Assembly (NCBI GenBank): GCA_964398215.1
Contig: CAYNNP010000180.1
Location: 1 to 13,834, forward strand
Source: CAYNNP01 sp964398215
Lineage (GTDB): Bacteria; Planctomycetota; Planctomycetia; Pirellulales; Pirellulaceae
Direction: 5' to 3'
DNA length: 13,834 nt
Under the pieces are notes generated by a model. The model had not been told where the DNA came from, made no database searches, and saw nothing but the letters and a program-made list of their open reading frames with translations. The stretch's first letter is position 1, and every line of letters starts with the position of its first letter. The translations under genes were made by a program, and so were the position numbers. Shown here one piece after another: positions 1 through 7,347 of the stretch.

Positions 1-1146
1 GTTGTTGCGGCTGAAGCTACTGTTAGTGCATCCAGCGAAGACCTCCAGGCTGCCAACCTTGGGCCAGCCGCTCAGCTTTTGTTCGCGGGACTTAACGAGT
101 TTGATTTGGGGCCGAGAGATGCCAATCCATGCAACTCCGATCTTGTCGATGACAACGATAGCCACTCGGGATACCCGCCGGACTTTCATCCACTCTTGGA
201 ATATGAATACCAGCACGAAGCAAGCTCTGATGACAAAGAGGAATTGCCAGCTGAGCCGAGCGGCGATGACGATTCCGAAGAGCTATGGAACGATGACACG
301 GCAAGTGTTTTAGCAGAGCAATCGACGATCGAAACCGTTGACGAAACCGAGGTCATTGAAGAAGCAGCACGCTCGGTTGAAAATTCTGATCAGCCTGCGA
401 CAGATGATGAAGTGGACAACGAGCCCGTTGTACCGATCAAACCAATTGACGATGCGGTCGAGACTCAGGGTGATTCGCGGCTCGTGGACGCAGCCGTTGG
501 CATCGACAACGACATGGGCGACTTTGGCAATCAAGTCATGTCGCCCTGGGCAAAAACTCGCGAACAGAAATACTTGCAGCATTTCGGCAGGTGTTCTCAT
601 ACCGCGCGGACAGATGAACTTGGTGGACTGTCGATCGATGTGTACATCTTTCCGCCCAATCAGGTTCGACCTTTCACAACCCTGGTGACTTCGGGAATGA
701 GCGATTTTCGAATGAATCTCTCCAAACCATTCTCGCCTCGCGCCGAATTGGTGATGTACGTTGATGAGGCGAAAGCAGAGCATGTGAACTTGCTTTGTTT
801 TCTAGCCCAGATTCCGTATCGCAATCATTTCCCAATGCGTTACGGTTCGGTCATCAACTATGGCGATCCCGCAGTCCCGATCGAAACAGGATCACAGCTT
901 GACGGCTTCGTTTTGATGGCCCCCAATGTCGATGCGGATTATAAAATTCGTGATTCACTATCGATCGCAGGCGATCCCTTGCATTTGCTGTGGCCAATTC
1001 CCGTCAGTAAAGCCGAACGCGATGTGCTAAGCAGAGATGGGATGCAGAGGTTTTGTGGGCTCCTGGATCGCTACAATCACCCCCTGCTGTTTTCACCGCA
1101 GCGGCCTTGCTACGCCAGCATGCTAGACAACCCGTCGTTCGCCTAA
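1..1146 (+). CDS. Acidic protein with C-terminal Suppressor-of-fused (SUFU) domain, 5'-truncated by window edge
   Basis: The reading frame is open from base 1 to the TAA at 1144-1146, so the start probably lies outside the window. The only near-5' start candidate inside is a TTG at 79. Codons 1 to about 175 are low-complexity, hydrophilic and rich in Asp/Glu, with no recognisable domain. From about codon 180 (Met-Ser-Pro-Trp) to the end the protein matches my knowledge of the SUFU family: an IDVYIFPP strand, the hallmark LVTSGMSDFRM at codons 228-238, a RAELVMYV strand, and a C-terminal PVSKAERD segment. Bacterial SUFU-like domains have been proposed as immunity proteins to polymorphic toxins or as binding modules; no toxin gene is visible here, so the role is open. 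No signal peptide or membrane segment appears in the visible part. The gene converges on the protease gene, 57 bases away. I am confident of the domain, not of the function. Confidence 0.82.
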   Translation, partial: VVAAEATVSASSEDLQAANLGPAAQLLFAGLNEFDLGPRDANPCNSDLVDDNDSHSGYPPDFHPLLEYEYQHEASSDDKEELPAEPSGDDDSEELWNDDTASVLAEQSTIETVDETEVIEEAARSVENSDQPATDDEVDNEPVVPIKPIDDAVETQGDSRLVDAAVGIDNDMGDFGNQVMSPWAKTREQKYLQHFGRCSHTARTDELGGLSIDVYIFPPNQVRPFTTLVTSGMSDFRMNLSKPFSPRAELVMYVDEAKAEHVNLLCFLAQIPYRNHFPMRYGSVINYGDPAVPIETGSQLDGFVLMAPNVDADYKIRDSLSIAGDPLHLLWPIPVSKAERDVLSRDGMQRFCGLLDRYNHPLLFSPQRPCYASMLDNPSFA

Positions 1147-1203
1147 GACGAACAACGATGATCGGTGGTTCAACTGGAACTTCGAGGCATCAGCAAGTGA
1201 CGA

Positions 1204-3102
1204 CTACTGTTTCTCCAGTAGCGACTGCACAACCTCGTAGGGAATCGCGTAGCTGCGAACTCGGCTGTTCCGGGCGATGTTCAGTCCTACAAACTTCCCA
1301 TTCAAGTCAAAGATTGGACCGCCACATTGGCTTGGCTTTAGATCCGCGTCGTGCGGAATCACTCTAGAAAAACCATCCCGTCGACCACTCTTGTCCATCT
1401 TGTCCGCCGCGTGGTTTGACGATGACGGAAATGCTCCCAACAAAATCGTCTTCTCCAGTTCCTCGTCACCTCGAGCGATCGTTGCCACGACACTTGCTTT
1501 AGGATCCACGGTTCCCAAGAAACGCCGCATATCCATGTGAGTCTTGATGGTGGTTTCGTTGAGCTTTGTCACGACATCACCAACTTTCAGACCTGCTCGC
1601 TTGGCAGCACCGTCATCAGTCACTTCGTTCAGCACAGCCCCTTGGTTGTCTTTGTAGTCCGCCGGAACGACGCCCAAGAATCCACGACTCTGTTGCTTTT
1701 CGGATTTGAAAGCCTGAGTACTGACGATACTGACCAATCCGGCACCGTCCGAGTCAGGCGTAATAAGAAATCGTCCTGGGCTGGGGATCTTGTCAACGTG
1801 TTTGCTGATCTCAATCCCGCTTGAATGTTTCTTGGGGGCTTTCAGCAACACCAAGTCGTTTTGGCTATCACGCGCAACCACCTTTAGCTTCAATTCCGAA
1901 TCACCCAACTTAGCAGTAGGATCTGTGCCGACCATCGAACTTTTGCTGACAACGAACTTGGTGCCTTTGATCAAGGTACCAAGGATCACGGCATCATCAC
2001 TTTCACCAAAATCACTTTCGATTTCAATGCACGCATCGTCTAGTCGCGACTCAAGTTCCTGAAACTGCTTGGGAAGACTAGAGAGTTCTTCGATTGCGGC
2101 AGGTTTTCTGAACTCATCGTCGTCGTATTTGGGCAGTGGCACATTCGCAGGGCCCTTGTTCTCAAACTCGAAGGGAACTTTCAAATCAACAATTTTGTCT
2201 TCACGTTTAACTTTGACCACAATTTCTTTCGCGTCCTTGCCAAGCGCAGCAAGCAGTGCGCTACGTACCTGGGTGATCCGTACTGTTTTTGACGAATCAA
2301 TTTCCTGGATAACATCTTCCATCTTGAATCCATGTTTCTCCGCTAGCCCACCTTTGACAATCTCGTTGACTTGAATGCCCAACTCATCAGCGAGTTCTCG
2401 TCCGCGGAACCCAAGTTTTGGTACTGGTGGGCCGCCGCGTGTGAACGTTCGTTCGACGTTAAGTTCATTCCAGTATTTCTTAAACGAATCAACAGGCACT
2501 TCGTAGTTGCGACTCATGTCTCTGCCGATTCGCGAGTGAATACCAATCACGCGTCCGTCCATGTCAAACAGTGGGCCACCTGAATCACCAGGTTCCATCA
2601 AAGCACTTGACTGCAACATCCCACGTGAGCTTCGTGAATTGGATCGCACGATGCGGCCAAAGCGAACCGTTGGAACTCCGCGCGTTCCTTGTCCACCCGG
2701 AAAACTAAGGCTTAGACAGGGTTGGTTAATCACCAATGATGCGGACTCACCCATTTGCACGAACGGCAAATCGTCCACCTTCTTTGTCAGCTTCAATAGT
2801 GCACAATCGACTTGCGGATTCGACCCCTTGCCGATTGCGGTGAACCGCCGACCGTCTGGCAAAAGCACCGGATAGCGTCCGCCAGGACGTACTGCATGAG
2901 CCGCTGAAAGAATATGTCCTTCTTTGCTAACGATGACTCCGCTGAAAGAACCGCGACCAAGCGACACGACGGCAGGTCGCACCGATTCGATCGTGGAATA
3001 AATCTCTTTCTGCAAAGACGCAATGTCGAAATCCTCCGCTACGCTCGGAGAGACAAATGCACACGACAAACAAATCGAAAGGACCCAGCGGATCTGATTC
3101 AT
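1204..3102 (-). CDS. Secreted HtrA/DegP-like serine protease with a degenerate second protease domain and two PDZ domains
   Basis: This 632-residue protein carries a Sec signal peptide (residues 1-22, ending VSPSVA). Domain order as I read it: active trypsin-like domain 28-212 with His69 (LSAAHAV), Asp99 (VDCALLKL) and Ser174 (GDSGGPLFD); PDZ1 about 228-310; the first half of a second trypsin-like fold about 350-465; PDZ2 about 472-556; then the second half of that fold about 575-632. In the second fold the catalytic His aligns with Ser389 and the Ser with Cys593 (SQCGGPIFD), while Asp416 is kept (QNDLVLLKA), so it is probably not a normal serine protease. HtrA proteins degrade or refold misfolded periplasmic proteins. 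The ATG at 3102 has an AAGG about 9 bases upstream. The gene lies 95 bases downstream of nnrE on the same strand and could be co-transcribed or have its own promoter. It is longer than ordinary DegP (about 450-500 residues). Confidence 0.88.
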   Translation of the reverse strand: MNQIRWVLSICLSCAFVSPSVAEDFDIASLQKEIYSTIESVRPAVVSLGRGSFSGVIVSKEGHILSAAHAVRPGGRYPVLLPDGRRFTAIGKGSNPQVDCALLKLTKKVDDLPFVQMGESASLVINQPCLSLSFPGGQGTRGVPTVRFGRIVRSNSRSSRGMLQSSALMEPGDSGGPLFDMDGRVIGIHSRIGRDMSRNYEVPVDSFKKYWNELNVERTFTRGGPPVPKLGFRGRELADELGIQVNEIVKGGLAEKHGFKMEDVIQEIDSSKTVRITQVRSALLAALGKDAKEIVVKVKREDKIVDLKVPFEFENKGPANVPLPKYDDDEFRKPAAIEELSSLPKQFQELESRLDDACIEIESDFGESDDAVILGTLIKGTKFVVSKSSMVGTDPTAKLGDSELKLKVVARDSQNDLVLLKAPKKHSSGIEISKHVDKIPSPGRFLITPDSDGAGLVSIVSTQAFKSEKQQSRGFLGVVPADYKDNQGAVLNEVTDDGAAKRAGLKVGDVVTKLNETTIKTHMDMRRFLGTVDPKASVVATIARGDEELEKTILLGAFPSSSNHAADKMDKSGRRDGFSRVIPHDADLKPSQCGGPIFDLNGKFVGLNIARNSRVRSYAIPYEVVQSLLEKQ

Positions 3103-3197
3103 AGTGTTTTACCTTGAAACGGCGATAAAGATGTATGCCTCTAGGATAACGAAAGCTCGCTCGGATTCATTATTCCAACATGGCAAAACGCAAAAAT

Positions 3198-3881
3198 TCA
3201 CGATAGCGGAGTCGCTTCGTATCGATTCAGCAATACTTTTGGAACACCGATCGGAACGATATGTTTCGTTCCAAGATAACGCCCTGAATTCGCGGTCTCG
3301 AAACCAATTTTGGTTGAAACGAATGTGATCGTATGATCGGCTAGAAAAGCAGTAGGGTCCGCATCCCCTGTTTGGCAGTCAAAACCGGTCGGCACGTCGA
3401 TGGCTATTCGAAGGGCGCCGGTTGTGTTGGCCGACTGGCAATATTGCGTCATCGGTTTTCGCAGCTTGCCGCGTGCGCCTGTGCCCAACATACAATCGAC
3501 AATGGCGCCAGCAGAACCGACCAGCGGAATCGGATCCGTGTCGATCGATTCAATTTCAAAAATCTTGATTCCCGATTTGTGCGCGATGCCCGCATTGTGC
3601 TCAGCGTCTCCCGTTAATTCGGTCAGTGGGACAAGCGAAATGATCGACACATCGCGGCCAGCTAATTCCAAGTGTCGTGCGATCACATAACCGTCACCGC
3701 CATTGTTTCCTTTTCCGCACAGGATCACGATCGGCGCGTCTTGCGGTGAAACAGAATCAACGATCTTGGCAGCACCACGCCCCGCGTTTTCCATCAAGAC
3801 CAATCCGTTCATCCCAAACTCATTGATCGCGATTTCATCGATCTCGCGGACTTGCTGGCGGCTAAGTGGTGGAAGTTTCAT
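3198..3881 (-). CDS. nnrE: NAD(P)H-hydrate epimerase (YjeF N-terminal domain)
   Basis: The enzyme interconverts the R and S epimers of damaged hydrated NAD(P)H so that a dehydratase can repair them. The 227-residue product shows the whole YjeF_N fold: an N-terminal VREIDEIAI helix, the phosphate-binding GKGNNGGDG at 56-64, DCMLGTG at 129-135 and IDVPTGFD at 161-168. The C-terminal dehydratase (NnrD) domain found in fused bacterial versions is absent, so it is a stand-alone epimerase as in eukaryotic AIBP/NAXE, and the dehydratase must be elsewhere. I chose the ATG at 3881; a TTG at 3905 would add eight residues (MSFHPHEE) that do not look like the family. No clear Shine-Dalgarno supports either start. 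It is divergent from the zinc-ribbon gene (81 bases) and lies 95 bases upstream of the protease gene. Confidence 0.9.
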   Translation of the reverse strand: MKLPPLSRQQVREIDEIAINEFGMNGLVLMENAGRGAAKIVDSVSPQDAPIVILCGKGNNGGDGYVIARHLELAGRDVSIISLVPLTELTGDAEHNAGIAHKSGIKIFEIESIDTDPIPLVGSAGAIVDCMLGTGARGKLRKPMTQYCQSANTTGALRIAIDVPTGFDCQTGDADPTAFLADHTITFVSTKIGFETANSGRYLGTKHIVPIGVPKVLLNRYEATPLS

Positions 3882-3962
3882 TTCTTCATGTGGATGAAAA
3901 GACAATTCTGTTGTTACAATGAGTGCTGGTCACATTTGGATCGATTCATTCTAGGAATTGAA

Positions 3963-4187
3963 ATGCCACTTTACGAATACAGCTGCGAATCTTGTCACGA
4001 GGTTGTCGAAGTTTTGGTCAGGAACCAGGAACAGCAGCTGGAATGCCCCGATTGTGGCGGCGAAAAACTTGAACGACTGATCAGCGTCCCAGCGGCTCCT
4101 TCGGTCAAAAGCGGCAAATCAAGTTTACCTGTTGCGCGCGAAAGCTGCGGCGCACCACGGTGCTGTGGTGGTGGCTGCGACATCTAG
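3963..4187 (+). CDS. FmdB-family small zinc-ribbon protein
   Basis: This 74-residue protein begins MPLYEYSCESC, the standard opening of the FmdB/CxxC_CXXC_SSSS family (putative regulatory zinc ribbon). The two zinc knuckles are Cys8/Cys11 and Cys28/Cys31 (ECPDCGG). A short linker follows, then a tail with four more cysteines (62, 67, 68, 72; APRCCGGGCDI), which may bind a second metal. The ATG at 3963 is preceded by AGGA with 6 bases of spacing; the frame is open further upstream but lacks family similarity there. A TACAAT hexamer at 3915-3920 could be a -10 box, but no good -35 accompanies it. The family name comes from a formamidase operon gene and the real function is unknown; proteins of this kind are widespread single genes. 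It converges on uridine kinase, 26 bases away. Confidence 0.88.
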   Translation: MPLYEYSCESCHEVVEVLVRNQEQQLECPDCGGEKLERLISVPAAPSVKSGKSSLPVARESCGAPRCCGGGCDI

Positions 4188-4213
4188 CATACTGCCGTCC
4201 CCGGAAACGTCGG

Positions 4214-4885
4214 TCAACTTGCGTTTTCGGATCTTGCTACCAATAACGTCATAATCATCTCGACAGCGATCTCGTTGTATTGATTTGCGTTGACACAAAC
4301 GTGCGCGTGCTGGCGTGATAGTTCAACGAATCGCGTGTGCATCGGCGCGACGGTGGTGTTCCATTGCTCGCGAACACTGGCTTCACTTCGCCCTCGCGAT
4401 TCTCCATCACGTTGTATTCTCCGCTGCAGCCTGACGTCGGAGGTCGCCTCCACAAAGATCGCTAAATCAAACAGTGGGCGAATCAATTCGTTTGCCAAAA
4501 CCAGCACGCCTTCGACCAATACAATCGGACTTGGTTCCAAACGCGTTATTGCCGGTTTGCGTAGATGAGTTGCAAAATCGTACTGCGGCACGTCAATGGC
4601 TTTGCCACTAATCAGCGCTCGCAAATGCGAATCCAAAAGCTGGAAATCCAGCGAGTCGGGATGATCAAAATTGATTTTAGAACGCTGCTCTGGGGCCAGC
4701 TTGTCCAACGAGTGGTAGTACCAGTCGCTTGAAATCAACTGAGAACGATCTCCCAAGCGGTCTGTTAACAATCGGCAAAGCGTCGTCTTGCCACTTCCAC
4801 TGCCACCAGCGATCCCAACGATGAACGGACGGCAATCACTGTTTTTCTTTGCACCAACATTTAACTTAGGCTTGCTGTCTACCAT
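4214..4885 (-). CDS. udk: Uridine kinase (uridine monophosphokinase)
   Basis: This enzyme phosphorylates uridine (and cytidine) with ATP or GTP in cytoplasmic pyrimidine salvage. The 223-residue product has the expected landmarks of the phosphoribulokinase/uridine kinase family: Walker A GGSGSGKTT at 27-35, SSDWYY at 52-57, NFDHPDSLDF at 72-81, QYDFATHLR at 101-109, the Walker B-like LVEGVLVL at 123-130, and the lid motif RRIQRDGESRGRS at 155-167. The length fits E. coli Udk (213). I chose the ATG at 4885, which overlaps the last 7 bases of fabH and suggests translational coupling; a GTG at 4906 would add seven residues (MGHRCTE) and overlap fabH by 28 bases. There is no strong Shine-Dalgarno for the ATG. 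Pairing with fabH makes no metabolic sense to me and may be accidental packing. Confidence 0.88.
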   Translation of the reverse strand: MVDSKPKLNVGAKKNSDCRPFIVGIAGGSGSGKTTLCRLLTDRLGDRSQLISSDWYYHSLDKLAPEQRSKINFDHPDSLDFQLLDSHLRALISGKAIDVPQYDFATHLRKPAITRLEPSPIVLVEGVLVLANELIRPLFDLAIFVEATSDVRLQRRIQRDGESRGRSEASVREQWNTTVAPMHTRFVELSRQHAHVCVNANQYNEIAVEMIMTLLVARSENAS

Positions 4886-5886
4886 CTCAGTACAGCGGTG
4901 CCCCACGCTAGCCCGGCTCCGAATCCGCTGAGCAATACATAGTCGCCTTTTTGTATCCGGCCTTCGCTTGCCGCTTCTGCCAATGCGAGCGGAATGCTTG
5001 CTGCAGAAGTATTTCCATAGCGGTCCAAATTCACAAACACTTTTTTGGAATCAACACCCAAATCGGCCACCGCGGCGTCAATGATTCGCTGATTGGCTTG
5101 ATGCATGACAACAAGCGACAGATCCGAGGGCGCCACACCACAATGCGCCAGCACCTCGGTTGCGCTCTCTGAAAACACACGCACTGCCCACTTGAATACA
5201 CTCCGGCCGTCCATCGTCATGTACTGGGACCCGGCCAAGTTGTCAGACGTGAACGGCTGGCGACTACCGCCGCCGGGAATGCACAGCATGTCTGCGCCCT
5301 CACCTTCACTGCCAAGCTGATATGCCAAGATTCCTGCTTGTTGCTCGGCATCGCCATCGTCGGCGGTTGTGTCATCAGCCGTTATGATTGCAGCGCCGGC
5401 TCCGTCCCCAAACAATGGAAAGGTCTTCACGTCGCTTGGGTCAACCGTCTGGGTCATCAGATCAGCTCCAACGACCAACACGCAACGAGCATTTCCTGCC
5501 GATATGAATTGGCTGCCAGTCAACAATGCGTAAACAAATCCAGCACACGCAGCGCTCAGATCCATGGCAGGACACGTCGCTCCCAGCATGCGCTGCAAAT
5601 GGCAAGCCGTCGACGGAATGCGATGGTCTGGCGTGACAGTTGCCACCAAGATCAGATCGATTTCGGATGCAGTGACGCCGGCTTTCTGCATGCAGTCTAG
5701 CGACGCTTGATAGGCCAAGTCACTGGTCGCTTGGTCTGGAGCTGCACGTCGTCGCTCACGAATTCCAGTCCGGCGTATGATCCACTCGCTGTCGCAACCC
5801 AGCGCCGCCAAGTCTTCATTTGTGACAGTCCGTTCAGGGACATAGAAACCCGTTGACGCAATTTGTACTCCGGTGACGGAACCCAT
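4879..5886 (-). CDS. fabH: Beta-ketoacyl-[acyl-carrier-protein] synthase III
   Basis: FabH condenses acetyl-CoA with malonyl-ACP to start type II fatty acid synthesis. Counting from the ATG at 5886 the protein is 335 residues, and the catalytic triad is Cys114 (DLSAACAGFVYA), His262 (MHQANQRI) and Asn292 (YGNTSAAS). The C-terminus GFGAGLAWGTAVLRW is typical of the family. The N-terminal VQIASTGFYVPERTVTN aligns with the normal start of FabH, which is why I prefer 5886. ATGs at 5964, 5997 and 6024 would add up to 46 residues without family similarity, and none has a good ribosome binding site. A weak sigma-70-like promoter lies just upstream of the chosen start. The usual neighbours plsX, fabD, fabG and acpP are absent. 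It overlaps udk by 7 bases and is divergent from the signal peptidase gene. Confidence 0.92.
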   Translation of the reverse strand: MGSVTGVQIASTGFYVPERTVTNEDLAALGCDSEWIIRRTGIRERRRAAPDQATSDLAYQASLDCMQKAGVTASEIDLILVATVTPDHRIPSTACHLQRMLGATCPAMDLSAACAGFVYALLTGSQFISAGNARCVLVVGADLMTQTVDPSDVKTFPLFGDGAGAAIITADDTTADDGDAEQQAGILAYQLGSEGEGADMLCIPGGGSRQPFTSDNLAGSQYMTMDGRSVFKWAVRVFSESATEVLAHCGVAPSDLSLVVMHQANQRIIDAAVADLGVDSKKVFVNLDRYGNTSAASIPLALAEAASEGRIQKGDYVLLSGFGAGLAWGTAVLRW

Positions 5887-5899
5887 TCGCCCACGTGTT

Positions 5900-5928
5900 T
5901 TTAGACTCTGTGCTGCTTCGGGTGCCAA
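5900..5928 (-). promoter_or_regulatory. Possible sigma-70-type promoter for fabH
   Basis: On the minus strand, TTGGCA (5923-5928) is followed after 17 bases by TCTAAA (5900-5905), giving 5/6 and 4/6 matches to the -35 and -10 consensus. The leader before the ATG at 5886 would be very short. Planctomycete promoters are poorly characterised and such matches occur by chance, so this is weak evidence. Confidence 0.22.
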
Positions 5929-6137
5929 ATTGTGGTTTGTAATTGCTGAGATTGATTCCGGCATACTATCGGTGATCGCTATGATGGAGCTCGGCATCGT
6001 GCCAATGAAAAATGAAGTAGGCATCGTGCCAGCGGATATTCCGCGAAAACTAACGCTGCATCAGCGTGCTTCACTCGCCAGATTATATCCCGATGACTTG
6101 CGATGGTTAGTCGTATTGTTTGTGAAAAGCGAACCCT

Positions 6138-7265
6138 TTGAGCCACTTCAGCGCCCCAATATCTTACCGTACCCGCATTATTGTCGGATTCCTGATTGTT
6201 GCAGCAGCAATCTCGCTGATTGTGGGCTGGTTTCTGTCTGGGCCAAAGCAAACTCAGCCAACGGTGTTTCGGGTCGCTGGTGTATCAATGGCACCGACCT
6301 TGATACCTGATTCGTTCAGCACAACCTGTTCGCAGTGCAAGTCTGAATTCGTCTTTGGGGTCATTGATAAATCAGATCGAAATCCCCAAGTCATCTGCTC
6401 CTTGTGTGGCAACGTGACCGAATTCGAACAGCATCCTGAAGCGAATAAAATCGCGAACGTAAGTGGTGATGTGGTTCGAATCATCGAATTGAATCGCTCA
6501 CTCGCTCATGGCGACTTGGTTGCAATCAACGCCGAAAGTGGATTACAGATCAAACGAGTGATTGGTGTCGGTGGTGATACGATTGCGCATCGCGACGGTC
6601 ACATTTTAGTAAACAACGAACGCGCTGAAGACTTTTTACACAACCAAATTGACGCTCCGGTTTTGCCCCGCTTCACCGTTAACAACTCCTGTGCGGTTCC
6701 GGCCCGCTGGCAAAAGACTACACACCAAAACAGAACCTGGTTCGTTTACCATCACCAATCGGTACACGACCATCAACTGCCAATGCCTGTGCGGGATGAC
6801 TATCAGTACAACGTTGGCATCGCACGCCAGATGAACAAAGTCGACCGCCTGGGAATACGCATCAAACCAAACACACCCGGCAATCAGGTTGATATCGCTT
6901 TCTGGAACGGATCCGAAGTTCGTATCGTGACTAAAACAACTGACGTCGACGAATCTGGTGTCAATGTGAACTTACACTCTGTAAATTCCAAGAGTTCAAC
7001 TTCTGGTCTTCCTGTTTCCGAAATAGCGCCGATTGCAATCTGCTTGAACCAAAATGACATGAGTTCTATTTGCGTCGAAATCTATCGTTCAATCGAATAC
7101 CGATTGCGGGAAAGTGATCCTAAATCAAGTTATCCGCTAAGACTTGCGGATGAAGAATACTTCGTTTTAGGCGACAATGTTCCCGTCTCGGTCGATAGTC
7201 GCACGAAAGGCACCGTGCACATCGATCAGATCGTCGGTTTAGTAGAGAAACTATCCAAGCGTTGA
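6138..7265 (+). CDS. Signal peptidase I homologue (S26 family) with zinc-ribbon and beta-rich inserts
   Basis: The protein (375 residues) is predicted to sit in the cytoplasmic membrane by one segment (about 13-34) with its catalytic part outside. The Ser/Lys dyad is present: Ser50 in GVSMAPTL and Lys139 in LQIKRVIGVGGD. Box E is YFVLGDNVPVSVDSR at 341-355. Between the Ser and Lys boxes is an insert with Cys64/Cys67 and Cys87/Cys90 (CSQC and CSLCGN), a zinc-ribbon pattern. Residues about 170-310 form a second large insert with alternating beta-like segments. Signal peptidase I cleaves signal peptides of exported proteins; the altered form suggests a specialised substrate or regulation. The start is the TTG at 6138, since an in-frame TGA lies at 6123-6125 and the next Met is in the active site; no Shine-Dalgarno is obvious. 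The flippase-like gene follows 82 bases later. Confidence 0.85.
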   Translation: MSHFSAPISYRTRIIVGFLIVAAAISLIVGWFLSGPKQTQPTVFRVAGVSMAPTLIPDSFSTTCSQCKSEFVFGVIDKSDRNPQVICSLCGNVTEFEQHPEANKIANVSGDVVRIIELNRSLAHGDLVAINAESGLQIKRVIGVGGDTIAHRDGHILVNNERAEDFLHNQIDAPVLPRFTVNNSCAVPARWQKTTHQNRTWFVYHHQSVHDHQLPMPVRDDYQYNVGIARQMNKVDRLGIRIKPNTPGNQVDIAFWNGSEVRIVTKTTDVDESGVNVNLHSVNSKSSTSGLPVSEIAPIAICLNQNDMSSICVEIYRSIEYRLRESDPKSSYPLRLADEEYFVLGDNVPVSVDSRTKGTVHIDQIVGLVEKLSKR

Positions 7266-7267
7266 TT

Positions 7268-7291
7268 GGCTTCACAATGTCGTGTGAAGTC
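7268..7291 (+). repeat. Hairpin just after the signal peptidase stop codon
   Basis: A perfect 7-bp inverted repeat (CTTCACA at 7270-7276, TGTGAAG at 7283-7289) with a 6-base loop starts 4 bases after the TGA and can be extended by a G-U and a G-C pair. No T-run follows, so it is not a classic rho-independent terminator. It may attenuate, pause or protect transcript ends between this gene and the next. Confidence 0.45.
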
Positions 7292-7347
7292 GGAGATACA
7301 ATCAGAACGAAAACAGACACAACGGAACAGGAAAAGGCAGCACTGAC

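Noticed and set aside
1204..1235. CTACTG/CAGTAG hairpin at the end of the protease gene as a terminator
   Set aside because: It is short, lies within the coding sequence and has no following T-run in either direction.
5985..6004. TGGCACG on the minus strand before fabH as a sigma-54 -24 element
   Set aside because: No TTGC follows at the required spacing in either copy of the repeat.
5873..6310. A 145-codon plus-strand open frame bridging the fabH/signal peptidase gap
   Set aside because: It overlaps the start regions of both neighbours, has no recognisable domain, and its translation repeats GIVP only because of the 12-bp direct repeat.
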